DNA of 64,000 nt. Origin: Ancylobacter dichloromethanicus (GTDB lineage Bacteria; Pseudomonadota; Alphaproteobacteria; Rhizobiales; Xanthobacteraceae). The stretch covers positions 1 through 64,000 of the forward strand of contig NZ_JAHBGC010000007.1 of the NCBI RefSeq assembly GCF_018390645.1, in the 5' to 3' direction. This document shows, one piece after another, positions 9,952 through 21,041 of this stretch; within the stretch, counting starts at the first letter, position 1, and each line of letters opens with the position of its first letter. The notes beneath the pieces were generated by a model. The model was not told where the DNA came from. It did no database searches and saw only the letters and a list, made by a program, of their open reading frames with translations. Made by a program: the position numbers and the translations under genes.

Positions 9952-12023
9952 ATGGGCGGCGCGGCGCATCTGGAAAAGTTGAACGACCGACAGCGCAGCG
10001 CCGTCGAGCATGGCGTCGGCCTCGCCGACGGCAAGGCCGGAGGGCCTCTCCTGATCATCGCCGGTGCCGGATCGGGGAAGACCAACACGCTGGCGCATCG
10101 GGTCGCCCATCTGATCGTCAACGGCGCCGATCCGCGTCGGATCCTGCTGATGACCTTCTCCCGGCGCGCGGCCTCCGAGATGGGGCGCCGCGTCGAGCGC
10201 ATCTGCGCCCTGGTGCTGGGAGACAAGGCTGGCGTGCTCACCGACGCGCTCGCCTGGGCGGGCACCTTCCATGGCATCGGCGCGCGGCTGCTGCGCGACT
10301 ATGCCGACCAGATCGGTCTCGATCCGCAATTCACCATTCACGACCGGGAAGACAGCGCGGACCTGATGAACCTCGTCCGCCATCAGCTCGGCTTCTCAAA
10401 GATGGAAAGCCGGTTTCCGACCAAGGGGACGTGCCTGGCGATCTATTCGCGCACGGTCAATGCGGAGGCCCCGCTGCAGGACGTGCTGCGCGCGAACTAT
10501 CCCTGGGTCGCGGTGTGGGAGGCGCAGCTGCGCGAGCTGTTCGCGGGCTATGTCGAGGCCAAGCAGGTGCAGAACGTCCTCGATTACGACGACCTCCTGC
10601 TCTACTGGGCGCAGATGGTCTCCGATCCGGTCCTGGCCGACGACATCGGCGGACGCTGGGATCATGTGCTGGTCGACGAATATCAGGACACCAATCGGCT
10701 TCAGGCTCGATCCTGACGGCGCTGAAGCCCGGCGGGCGCGGGCTCACCGTCGTCGGAGACGATGCGCAGTCGATCTATTCTTTCCGCGCCGCCACGGTCC
10801 GCAACATCCTCGATTTCCCGAAGGAGTTCAGCCCTCCGGCGGAGATCATCACGCTCGATCGCAACTACCGCTCGACGCAGCCGATCCTGGCGGCCGCCAA
10901 TGGCGTGATCGATCTCGCCAGGGAGCGGTTCACCAAGAACCTCTGGACCGAGCGCGAATCCGCCGAGCGGCCCTGCCTCGTCACGGTGCGCGATGAGGCC
11001 GACCAGGCGCGTTTCGTGGCGGAGGAGGTCCTTAAGAACCGCGAGGCGGGCATGCGGTTGAAGGAACAGGCCGTCCTGTTCCGCGCCAGCCACCACAGCG
11101 GACCGCTGGAAGTCGAACTGACCCGCCGCAACATCCCGTTCGTCAAATTCGGCGGGCTGAACTTTCTGGATTCAGCCCATGTGAAGGACATGCTGGCGGC
11201 GCTGCGTTTCGCGCAGAACCCGCGCGACCGCGTCGCCGGCTTCCGGGTGATGCAGCTTCTGCCGGGTGTCGGGCCATCATCGGCACAGACGGTCCTCGAT
11301 GCCATGGCGGATCGGCCGGATCCCGTCGCCGCGCTTACCGAACTGCCCTGCCCTCCGCGCGCCGCGGCCGATTGGCCGGGCTTCGTCGTCTTGCTGGGAG
11401 ACCTGCGCGAGCGCGGCGCCGGTTGGCCGGCGGAGATCGCCCAGGTCCGCAACTGGTATGAGCCGCATCTCAAACGCATCCATGAAGATGCCGAGATGCG
11501 CAAGGCGGACCTGCTCCAGCTCGAGGACATCGCGGCCGGGTATCCGTCGCGCGAACGGTTCCTGACCGAATTGACGCTCGATCCTCCCGACGCGACCTCC
11601 GGGCAGGCTGGCGTGCCGCTGCTGGACGAGGACTATCTGATCCTCTCGACCATTCATTCGGCCAAGGGCCAGGAATGGAAATCAGTCTTCGTGCTGAACA
11701 CGGTGGACGGATGCATCCCCTCGGATCTGGGCGTCGGCACGACGGAGGAGATCGAGGAGGAGCGCCGCCTGCTCTACGTCGCCATGACGCGGGCGAAGGA
11801 CAGTCTCTCGCTTGTCGTGCCGCAGCGGTTCTTCACCCATGGGCAATCGTCGACCGGCGATCGCCATGTCTATGCCTCGCGCACGCGCTTCATTCCGGGG
11901 AAGCTGCTGGAACTGTTCGAATTCCGTCCGTGGCCGGTGGTCGCCGCAGGACAAGCGGGAGGAACGCAGGCACGGCACGTCCGGGTCGATGTCGGCGCCC
12001 GGATGCGTGGCATGTGGCGCTAG
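9952..12023 (+). pseudogene. UvrD/PcrA-like superfamily 1 helicase, frameshifted
   Basis: Restoring one missing base gives a continuous 690-residue UvrD-like 3'-5' DNA helicase. Motifs in order are Walker A AGAGSGKTNT, motif II VLVDEYQDTNRLQ, motif III VVGDDAQSIYSFRAA, motif IV LDRNYRST, motif V STIHSAKGQEW and motif VI RRLLYVAMTRAK. The reading frame shifts by -1 at about 10704-10708, just after motif II, where GCTCGATCC probably replaces GCNTCGATCC. As read, translation stops at 10716 and gives 254 residues with ATP-binding motifs only. All motifs on both sides are well preserved, so the lesion is recent or a sequencing error. It is adjacent to the mutasome. Confidence 0.85.
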
Positions 12024-12035
12024 GAGGAGCTGCCA

Positions 12036-12679
12036 GATGTGACGCGGTGATGCAGTTCACCAAGGCATTCCAGGACAAGGCCGGATGGAACGACCCATCG
12101 CTCGACGTCTATCCGAACACGCTCGCGCCCATCGTGTGCGTCGGTGAGGATGGCCAGCGTGAGATCGTGCGCGCCACTTGGGGCATGCCGACGCCGCCGG
12201 CCTATATCAAGGGAAACTACGATCCCGTCGTCACCAACATCCGCAACGTCGACTCCTCACATTGGCGGCGCTGGCTCGGCCCGACCAGCCGGTGCGTCGT
12301 GCCGTTCACGTCTTTTGCCGAGCCCGATCCGGCAAGCCAGGTGCCGGGTGGACGGGTTCCGAATGCTTGGTTCGCCCAGAACCCGGATCGGCCGCTGATG
12401 TTTTTCGCCGGGTTCTGGACGCCGTGGAAGGGGGTCAAGAAAGTTCGAGACGGCGAGCGCGAGTTCGAGCTGTACGGCTTCCTGACCACCTCGCCGAATG
12501 AGATCGTCAAGCCGATCCATTTGGCGGCCATGCCGGCGATCCTCACGACGCCGGAAGAAGTCGATCTGTGGCTCACTGGATCGTGGGAGGAGGTGAAGCA
12601 CCTCCAGCGGCCGCTTCCCGGCAACATGCTGGTCGTCGTGGAGCCGCCGGCGAAGCCAAAGGAGGATACGCTGCTGTGA
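12036..12679 (+). pseudogene. SRAP/YedK-type protein lacking its catalytic N-terminus
   Basis: SRAP (YedK/HMCES) proteins crosslink abasic sites in single-stranded DNA through Cys2. The conserved body is present (SRCVVPFTSFAEPDP, FFAGFWTPWKG, YGFLTTSPNEIVKPIH, AMPAILTTPEEVDLWL). A strong Shine-Dalgarno GGAGGAG precedes an ATG at 12036, but this ATG is followed at once by TGA. The family frame resumes one base off, at TGT-GAC-GCG. A small internal deletion (length 3n+2) seems to have removed about ten codons after MC. The next in-frame ATG (12050) would give 209 residues without Cys2. The fold could form but the crosslinking chemistry should be lost. Confidence 0.75.
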
Positions 12680-12781
12680 GGCAGGCTCCTGACAGCACGT
12701 CGGGCAAGGGTGTGGCCGTCACCTCCCGCGACGCGAGGGACGCCGTCATGGACGGTTCCGAGCCGGAGATCGTCGCCGACG

Positions 12782-13879
12782 ATGCCGCCAACCCAAGGTG
12801 TGCCGGGCTCCTACCGCAAGATCATTCACGTCGACATGGATGCCTTCTATGCCTCGGTCGAGCAGCGCGACTATCCCGAGCTGCGCGGCAAGCCGGTCGC
12901 TGTCGGCGGCTCGGCCGCGCGCGGCGTCGTTGCCGCGGCCAGCTACGAGGCGCGCGCCTTCGGCGTGCGCTCCGCCCTGCCCTCCGTCACGGCGAAGCGG
13001 AAATGCCCCGAGCTGATTTTCGTGACGCCGCGCTTCGACGTCTACCGAGCGGTGTCCGCGCAGATCCGGGAAATCTTCGCCGAGCACACGGATCTGATCG
13101 AGCCGCTCTCGCTCGACGAGGCCTATCTCGATGTTACGTCGAACCATCAGGGTATCCCGGTCGCCACGCCGATCGCCGAGCTGATCCGGGCTAAGATCAA
13201 GGCTGTGACCGGTCTCAGTGCGTCTGCCGGCATCTACTACAACAAGTTCCTCGCCAAGATGGCCAGCGATCAGAACAAGCCGAACGGCCAGTTCGTAATC
13301 ACGCCGCACCAAGGGCCGGCTTTCGTCGAGGCGCTGCCGGTCAAGAAGTTCCGCGGCGTCGGTCCGGCGACGGCGGCCAGGATGCAGCGTCTCGGCATCG
13401 AGAGGGGGCCGACCTCAAGGCAAAGTCGCTCGCCTTCCTCCAGCAGCATTTCGGGAAAGCCGGCTCCTGGTATTATCGGATCGCGCGGGCGATCGACGAG
13501 AGGCCCGTCGAGCCCGACCGCCCGCGCAAGTCGATCGGCGCCGAGGACACCTTCGCCACCGATATCTTCGAGCTCGACGCCGCGCGGGCGGAGCTTGTAC
13601 CACTCATTGCCAAGGTCTGGCGCTATTGCGAGGCGAACGGGATCCGCGGCCGGACCGTGACGTTGAAGGTGAAATACGCCGATTTCCAGCAGATCACGAC
13701 GCAGCCGGACGGTCGGCGGGCCGATTTCAGCATCGGCGGACATCGAGGCCCTCGCCGTCTCCTTGCTTGCGCCGTTATTCCCGGTCGCAAAAGGCATACG
13801 ACTGATCGGCGTCACGGTCTCGTCGCTGGATGCGTCGCCTCGTCAGGCCGAGGAACAGATTCAGCTTTCGCTTCTATAG
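12782..13879 (+). pseudogene. dinB: DNA polymerase IV (dinB) with two frameshifts
   Basis: This is a Y-family translesion polymerase. The N-terminal part is intact with the catalytic [12 protein letters not shown] motif, the steric region and the [10 protein letters not shown] acidic motif, to about residue 208 (RMQRLGIE). Near 13403-13408 one base is missing. The downstream frame resumes as [17 protein letters not shown] and continues through the little finger. A second lesion near 13729-13733 (net +1) restores the original frame for ADIEALAVSLLAPLFPVAKG and the end at 13879. Correcting both gives a normal C-terminus, so this was a full dinB. As read, the first frame runs to 13660 with a scrambled tail lacking the little finger. 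Confidence 0.85.
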
Positions 13880-13963
13880 ATCCGCCCCACCTCGGAGGAC
13901 TTCGCCGACGGAACGAGCGAGGGCCGGTCGGACCTAGCTAGTCCGCATCTGCGAAAGGCGCTG

Positions 13964-14296
13964 ATGTCCCGCGCCTTCACCAAGGGCACTCACCATTTAG
14001 CCCCCGCCGGCCGACTCGGCCGTGGTCGCCGACTATGGGCCGTGCGCTATGCCGGCTTCGGAAACGAGGTACAGAAGGCCTTCGCCGAGATCGCGCCCGA
14101 AGACGCCGATGTCGCCGCCGTGGCAGAGGCGATCGTGCGCATCTTCGACGCGCCGTTCGGCCGGCACCGGTTCGAGGCGCATATCGACCCCACGCAATAC
14201 GGCGCCGATGTCGGCTTCGCCGTGCCCGACCGGCGCGCCGAGATGTCGCACCGGATCGGCCTGTCCGACCTGCTGAAACCGGCGGCGCGAAGCTGA
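13964..14296 (+). pseudogene. C-terminal remnant of a short-chain dehydrogenase (SDR)
   Basis: The open frame ends with VAEAIVRIFDAPFGRHRFEAHIDP and a LLKP terminus, the typical tail of SDR oxidoreductases that carry a C-terminal substrate segment. FTKGTHHLAPA and YAGFGNEVQKAFAEI also fit such a protein, but between them the frame is displaced (VVADYGP sits in another frame). No Rossmann GxxxGxG region or YxxxK motif is present upstream. This is a 5'-truncated, frameshifted fragment with no predicted activity. Confidence 0.65.
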
Positions 14297-14344
14297 CATC
14301 TCCGTCACGGTGGACGGACGCGTTCCTCCGGCCTACGTCGCCCG

Positions 14345-16219
14345 TCAGCCGAGGCTGCGGGCAATCAGCCGGCTCAGCCTTTCCGAGAACGCCTTCGCAT
14401 CACTCGGGCGATCGCCGTCGAGCACGCGCGCGGTGTCGAGCAGCAGGTGCGCAACATCCGCGCGCACCGCGTCGTCGCCGTTACCGGCAAGGCCCACGAT
14501 CATCGCATGCTTCGGATTCAGCTCCAGGATCGGCTTCGCCGCGCTGCCCAGTCGCCCGGAAGCGGCGAGGAGGCGCGCGAACTGCCGGTCCGGGCCGCTC
14601 TCGGCGGCGACAAGGCAGACCGCGCTGTCGGTGAGGCGGTCGGAGGCACGCACATCCGCGATCTCCTCGCCGAGCACATCCTTCATCGCGGCGACGAGCG
14701 CCTGCACCTCCACGCTTGCTTCCGCCGGAGGCTGGGCGCCGGCGTCGAGCAGCGGGATCAGCCCGAGATCGGCGGCGCCTTGGGTGATCGACTTGAACGG
14801 CTTGCCCTCGTAGTCGAGCCCGCTCGACGTCCAGAAGCTGTCGACCGGATCGGCGAGCAGCAGCACCTCGATGCCGCGGGCACGAAAACCTTCCAGATGC
14901 GGCGAGGTGGCGATGCGGGCGGCGTCGTCGCCGGCGATGTAGTAGATCGCCGTCTGGTTTTCCTTCAGCGCGCCGACATAGTCCTTCAGGCTGCGCCAGC
15001 CCTCGCCGGAAGCAGTGGTCTTGAAGCGGGCGAGGCCGAGCAACTGTTCGCGCCGCTCGAAGTCCTCATAGAGGCCTTCCTTGATGACCGCGCCGAAATT
15101 CTCCCAGATCTTGCCGAAGGCCTCGGCGTCCTGCTCGGCGAGCCTCACCAGCTCGGAGATGACCCGGCTGGTAACGCCCTTCCTGATCGCACCGAGCAGC
15201 GGGCTGTCCTGGATCATCTCGCGGGAGACGTTGAGCGGCAGGTCGGCGCTGTCGACGATGCCGCGCGCGAAGCGCAGATAGCGCGGCAGGAGTTCGGCGT
15301 CGTCGGTGATGAAGACCCGCTTCACATAGAGCTTGATGCGGCCCTTGCGGTCGGCGTCGAACACGTCGAAGGGGCGTGCGCCCGGCACGAAGATGAGGCC
15401 GGTATATTCGTGGCGGCCCTCGGCGCGGAAATGGATGGTGGCGGCGGGCTCGTCATACTGCCCGGCAACGCTGCGATAGAAATCGGTATAGTCCTGCGCG
15501 GCGATGTCGCTCTTCGACTTGGTCCACAGCGCGGCGCCATCCGAGAGCGGCTTCGCTTCCTCGCCCGGTTTCTCGACAAGAGTGATCGGCACCGGCACAT
15601 GGCCGGACTGCTCCTTGACGATGCGCTCCAGTGTCCAGCGCTCGGCATAGGACTTGGCATCGTCCATCAGGTGAAGCATGACGCGCGTGCCGCGCGCTGG
15701 CGCCTCGTCCAGCGAGAGTGGCGCGACGGAGAACGCGCCCTTGCCGTCGGAGGACCAGAGCCACGCTTCCGCGCTGCCGACGCGGCGGCTGATCACCTCG
15801 ACGTTGGAGGCGACCATGAAGGCGGAGTAGAAGCCGACGCCGAACTGGCCGATGAGCTGCGCGCCTTCCTTCCCTTCCGCACCGACGATGCGGTCCATGA
15901 AGCTGCGCGTACCTGAGCGCGCGATGGTGCCGAGCGCCTCGATCAGCTCGTCATGGCTCATGCCGATGCCGTTGTCGGCGATGGTGAGCGTGCCCGCCTC
16001 CGGATCGGCGGAAATGGTGATGGTGAGCCTCGGGTCGCCGCCGAGCAACTCGGGCGCCGCGATCGCCTCGTAGCGCAGCTTCTCGCAGGCGTCGGCGGCG
16101 TTGGAGATCAGCTCCCGCAGGAATACATCCCGGTCGGAATAGACCGAGTGCACCATCATGTGCAGCAGGCGGGAAACATCGGCTTCGAAGGGGCGGCTCT
16201 CGGAGGTCTCGATCGTCAT
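14345..16219 (-). CDS. htpG: Molecular chaperone HtpG (bacterial Hsp90)
   Basis: HtpG is a dimeric cytoplasmic ATP-dependent chaperone. Its 624 residues are the normal length. The N-terminal GHKL ATPase domain shows FLRELISNAADACEKLRY (catalytic Glu and Asn), IADNGIGM and IGQFGVGFYSAFMV. The middle domain includes the conserved SREMIQDSPLLGAIRK. The C-terminal dimerisation region ends HLLLDTARVLDGDRPSDAKAF. Upstream on the minus strand there is CTTGCAA but no convincing -10 box, so an RpoH promoter is only possible. Confidence 0.97.
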   Translation of the reverse strand: MTIETSESRPFEADVSRLLHMMVHSVYSDRDVFLRELISNAADACEKLRYEAIAAPELLGGDPRLTITISADPEAGTLTIADNGIGMSHDELIEALGTIARSGTRSFMDRIVGAEGKEGAQLIGQFGVGFYSAFMVASNVEVISRRVGSAEAWLWSSDGKGAFSVAPLSLDEAPARGTRVMLHLMDDAKSYAERWTLERIVKEQSGHVPVPITLVEKPGEEAKPLSDGAALWTKSKSDIAAQDYTDFYRSVAGQYDEPAATIHFRAEGRHEYTGLIFVPGARPFDVFDADRKGRIKLYVKRVFITDDAELLPRYLRFARGIVDSADLPLNVSREMIQDSPLLGAIRKGVTSRVISELVRLAEQDAEAFGKIWENFGAVIKEGLYEDFERREQLLGLARFKTTASGEGWRSLKDYVGALKENQTAIYYIAGDDAARIATSPHLEGFRARGIEVLLLADPVDSFWTSSGLDYEGKPFKSITQGAADLGLIPLLDAGAQPPAEASVEVQALVAAMKDVLGEEIADVRASDRLTDSAVCLVAAESGPDRQFARLLAASGRLGSAAKPILELNPKHAMIVGLAGNGDDAVRADVAHLLLDTARVLDGDRPSDAKAFSERLSRLIARSLG

Positions 16220-16366
16220 TGGGATAGGTCAGGCAGTTGAAAGCTGGACGCGTGACATGACAAGAACGGCGGGCGGTTGCAAGACGCGCGCAACGCCGGC
16301 AATGAACAGCCCGCGGCCGGGCACGGGCTCCATCCATAGCGAGCTGCGGTCCGGCATGCTCTGATC

Positions 16367-16687
16367 TCACATGCCAGCAGCACAGCTCGCGTCAGAGGTT
16401 TGGCGGGAGCTTCGGCCCTGCGATATCTGCGGAAGATCGGTCAACTCGTCCAAAGCTTGCAGCGCCTCAAATATGTCGGAGAGGACCAGGATCTCGCCTA
16501 CCTCTGGGCGGCGAAGATCCGGCCGGTTCGGTACGGCATGCCGGTCCGAGGCCCATGAAGCAAGGAGTGCACGCTTTGACTCGGCGCTCATCGTCGGATC
16601 GGCCAGAACCTCTCCCGGCGACCGCGGTTCGCCCCATGGGACACCAGGCGGAAGAACCCCGGCGCCTGCATTCACTTCGTCCAACAT
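16367..16687 (-). CDS. Small conserved protein with EVLADP...LASWASD motif (106 aa)
   Basis: The function is unknown. It resembles a small soluble family recurrent in Rhizobiales, recognised by SPGEVLADPTMSAESKR followed by LLASWASDRHAV, then a LRRPEVG segment and a C-terminal DIFEALQALDEL helix. A strong ribosome binding site (GGAGGATTGGAG) precedes the ATG that gives MLDEVNAG. It lies 74 bp downstream of hsp20 on the same strand and is probably in the same heat-shock transcript. The last 15 residues look less conserved. Confidence 0.75.
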   Translation of the reverse strand: MLDEVNAGAGVLPPGVPWGEPRSPGEVLADPTMSAESKRALLASWASDRHAVPNRPDLRRPEVGEILVLSDIFEALQALDELTDLPQISQGRSSRQTSDASCAAGM

Positions 16688-16761
16688 CTCCAATCCTCCA
16701 CAGCCCCCGTCTCCCGCCGAAGTGTCGGGAGACGGGACACAGCCTTTTCTTGCGGGAAAGG

Positions 16762-17229
16762 TCAGGCAGCCTTGGCCTGCTCGATCTGCTTGACGCTGCT
16801 CTCGGCCGGCTGGGCGGCGGAAGCGATCTCGATGCGGCGCGGCTTCAGCCGTTCCGGCACCTCGCGGACAAGATCGACCGACAGCAGACCGTCCTGAAGC
16901 GTCGCTCCGGACACCTTCACATAGTCGGCGAGATTGAAGGTTTGGGTGAAATCGCGGAAGGCGATGCCCTTGTGAAGCATCTGGCGGTCGTTTGCGCCCG
17001 CGGTCTTCCTGCCCGTGACGACCAGCGTATTTGCCTGCTGCGTGAGCTCGACTTCGTCGGGACGGAAGCCGGCAACGGCCATGGTGATCCGGTAGGCGTT
17101 CTCGCCGGTCTTCTCGATATTGTAGGGCGGCCAGTCCGGGCGCGGCGCCGCCGCAGTATCGATGAGATCGAAGAGCCGGTCGAAGCCGACGGTGGAACGA
17201 TAAAGGGGAGCAAAGTCGAAGGGTCTCAT
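16762..17229 (-). CDS. Small heat-shock protein Hsp20 (IbpA-like, copy 1)
   Basis: This is an ATP-independent holdase of the alpha-crystallin superfamily. Its 155 residues comprise an N-terminal RPFDFAPLYRSTVGFDRLFDLID arm, an alpha-crystallin domain from about residue 35 (PPYNIEKTGENAYRI, then AVAGFRPDEVELT) to LVREVPERLKPRRIEI, and a short tail. The start at MRPFDFAP follows GGAGGA by 7 nt. The leader matches that of the hsp20 gene at 26.3 kb almost base for base and has ROSE features. It is divergent from groESL. Confidence 0.95.
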   Translation of the reverse strand: MRPFDFAPLYRSTVGFDRLFDLIDTAAAPRPDWPPYNIEKTGENAYRITMAVAGFRPDEVELTQQANTLVVTGRKTAGANDRQMLHKGIAFRDFTQTFNLADYVKVSGATLQDGLLSVDLVREVPERLKPRRIEIASAAQPAESSVKQIEQAKAA

Positions 17230-17265
17230 AGCCACATCCTCCACTGAGCAACATGGGTACAAGCC
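17230..17265 (-). promoter_or_regulatory. ROSE-like RNA thermosensor in the hsp20 copy 1 leader
   Basis: On the minus strand the leader reads CATGTTGCTCAGTGGAGGA, followed by TGTGGCT and the start ATG. ROSE elements of rhizobial hsp20 genes share a T(T/C)GCT stretch that pairs with the Shine-Dalgarno AGGA and melts at heat-shock temperature. TTGCTC and GGAGGA are spaced as in that 3' hairpin. Structure beyond the last hairpin was not evaluated. Confidence 0.65.
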
Positions 17266-17324
17266 GCCCGCACTCTTGCCACGGGCGGCCATGCGCCGGT
17301 CCTTTCAGGCCCCGGCGACAAGCG

Positions 17325-17357
17325 ATCTGGGAAGCGAAAAAATCTCGTTCAAGAGGG
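17325..17357 (-). promoter_or_regulatory. RpoH-type promoter for hsp20 copy 1
   Basis: On the minus strand CCCTCTTGAACGAG is followed by CTTCCCAGAT, with 15 nt between CTTG and CTTCC. CTTG is the hallmark -35 core of heat-shock sigma factor RpoH. The same arrangement precedes groES and the second Hsp20 gene. The -10 assignment is inferred from the three-way match. Confidence 0.6.
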
Positions 17358-17468
17358 ACCCTAAAAATTTCTCGGCCACCTCCTCGCCAGTCACCCCGAT
17401 TCGATATTCGCTATTGTTTTCAGCTCATTGTCACTTAATGACGCCGAGTGACAAAAATTTTCGCGTAC

Positions 17469-17500
17469 CCTCTTGAACGAGAAATGCAGCCTTCCTAGCT
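17469..17500 (+). promoter_or_regulatory. RpoH-type promoter for groESL
   Basis: CCCTCTTGAACGAG is followed by CTTCCTAGCT, again with 15 nt between CTTG and CTTCC. Its first 14 bases are the exact inverted copy of 17344-17357, so the two divergent heat-shock promoters form mirror images 111 bp apart. The groES start is about 67 bp downstream of the -10 candidate. Confidence 0.6.
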
Positions 17501-17566
17501 CGATGTCCGCTCGTGCGCCCAGCCGCCGAGTTCATGACATCGCTGCCCTGCACCAGGAGGATCTGC

Positions 17567-19565
<1,999 letters not shown>

Positions 19566-19571
19566 CAAGGC

Positions 19572-19596
19572 GGGGCCCGGAGGAGATCCGGGTCCC
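19572..19596 (+). terminator. Terminator hairpin after groEL
   Basis: GGGGCCCGGA and TCCGGGTCCC form a 10-bp stem with one G-T wobble around a 5-nt loop, 6 bp after the groEL stop. No T-run follows, so it may act as a weak terminator or 3' stabiliser. Confidence 0.5.
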
Positions 19597-19911
19597 TGTC
19601 TCGCGCCAGAATGAACCGGCTCCCACGCCGGAACGCATTTGCCTTGAACAAGGCGGGCGCGCTTCCATCAACTGAGATGCCACGGGCGCGCCGCGCGGGG
19701 CATCTCGACGATATCGCCAACCGGGGAGGTCCTGCTCAGCACGGCCGCTATCGCTCGGGTTCGTTGCGGCGGGCGCCGGACGGACCGGATCGCTTCGATC
19801 ACGGCAGCGGCCACTACGACGAGGAAGGCGGTCACGCCCTCCTGGGTGGCCACCGGACTTCTCCGACCGCGCTCATTGTCAACGCTTTGCTCAAACGAGG
19901 AGGTTTTGCCG
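19597..19911. other. Intergenic region with one doubtful small minus-strand frame
   Basis: No clear gene is present. A minus-strand frame of 61 codons (19853 to 19668, GTG start, with GGAG seven bases upstream) would encode a peptide with one hydrophobic stretch (VTAFLVVVAAAVIEAI). It has no recognised relatives. The groEL terminator lies just before, and the glycosyltransferase Shine-Dalgarno (GAGGAGG) is at the end. Confidence 0.35.
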
Positions 19912-21027
19912 ATGAAGATCGCCCAGATCGCCCCGCTCGCGGAATGCTGCCCGCCACGGCTCTATGGCGGCACGGAGCGCATCGTGTCCTATCTCACCGA
20001 GGAACTGGTCCGGCAGGGCCATCAGGTGACGCTGTTCGCCAGCGGCGAATCCAAGACTGCGGCCGAGCTGGTGCCCTGCTGCGACATGGCGCTCAGGCTC
20101 AATCCGCAGGTCAGGGACCCGCTGCCCTATCACATGATGATGCTGGAGGAGGTGCGCCGCCGGGCCGCCGAGTTCGACGTGCTGCACTTCCATGTCGACT
20201 TCCTGCATTATCCGCTCGCCAGTGCCTTTGCCGACCGCATGGTGACGACGCTGCATGGCCGTCTCGACCTGCCCGACCTCAGGCCCTTCTATTCCGCCTT
20301 CCCGCACTATCCGCTCGTCTCCATCTCGGACGATCAGCGCCGCCCCATGCCGCCGGTCCATTGGGCCGGCACCGTGCACCATGGCCTGCCGAGGGACGTC
20401 CTGCCCTTCACCGCGACCCCCCAGGGCGACTATCTCGCCTTCCTCGGCCGCATCTCGCCCGAGAAGCGGCCCGACCGCGCCATAGAGATCGCCGCCCGCG
20501 CCGACATGACGCTCAAGATCGCCGCCAAGTTGGACAAGGCCGACCAGGCCTATTGGGACGAGGTGATCGGCCCGATGGTGGCGCGGCATCCCAATGTGGA
20601 GTTCATCGGCGAGATCAACGAGCAGCAGAAGGCCGATTTCCTTGGCAATGCCCGCGCACTGCTGTTTCCAATCGATTGGCCGGAGCCGTTCGGGCTTGTC
20701 ATGATCGAGGCCATGGCCTGCGGCACGCCGGTGATCGCCTTCCGCCACGGCTCGGTGCCGGAGGTGATCGATGACGGCGTCAGCGGCTTCATCGTGAGCC
20801 ACATCGGCGAGGCGGTGGCGGCGGTGCGCTCGGTCGCAAAGCTCGACCGTGCTGAGGTGCGCGCTACCTTCGAGGAGCGCTTTACGGTCGAGCGCATGGC
20901 GCTGGATTATCTCGCCATCTATCGTGATCTTCCTGGTCTGCGCCGTGCCGCGATGCGCATTCCCGCCGTGGCCAACGGCACCGGCAACGGGCTGGCCGAT
21001 GGCATCGAATTGCGGGCCGTCGCCTGA
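19912..21027 (+). CDS. GT4-family glycosyltransferase
   Basis: This is a GT-B fold retaining glycosyltransferase. Its acceptor is unknown. The 371 residues start MKIAQIAPLAECCPPRLYGGTER, a form common in the stress-linked subgroup, after GAGGAGG. The nucleotide-sugar domain holds LGRISPEKRPDRAIEIA (near residues 178-194) and the EX7E motif in EPFGLVMIEAMACGTPVI (near 260-278). It lies 14 bp before a glycogen-debranching-type hydrolase, so the pair is an operon. Together they suggest synthesis or turnover of a storage or protective polysaccharide in the heat-shock block. Confidence 0.88.
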   Translation: MKIAQIAPLAECCPPRLYGGTERIVSYLTEELVRQGHQVTLFASGESKTAAELVPCCDMALRLNPQVRDPLPYHMMMLEEVRRRAAEFDVLHFHVDFLHYPLASAFADRMVTTLHGRLDLPDLRPFYSAFPHYPLVSISDDQRRPMPPVHWAGTVHHGLPRDVLPFTATPQGDYLAFLGRISPEKRPDRAIEIAARADMTLKIAAKLDKADQAYWDEVIGPMVARHPNVEFIGEINEQQKADFLGNARALLFPIDWPEPFGLVMIEAMACGTPVIAFRHGSVPEVIDDGVSGFIVSHIGEAVAAVRSVAKLDRAEVRATFEERFTVERMALDYLAIYRDLPGLRRAAMRIPAVANGTGNGLADGIELRAVA

Positions 21028-21041
21028 GCGGGAGGTCCTCC

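Noticed and set aside
11675-12049. In-frame extension upstream of the SRAP body
   Set aside because: It overlaps the helicase 3' end in another frame and shows no SRAP similarity. It only reflects the shifted frame after the deletion.
14447-15916. 489-codon plus-strand frame opposite htpG
   Set aside because: Shadow of htpG caused by high GC bias in codon third positions.
19668-19853. 61-codon minus-strand frame after groEL
   Set aside because: One hydrophobic stretch and a fair GGAG site, but no known relatives and a GTG start. Kept only as a remark.
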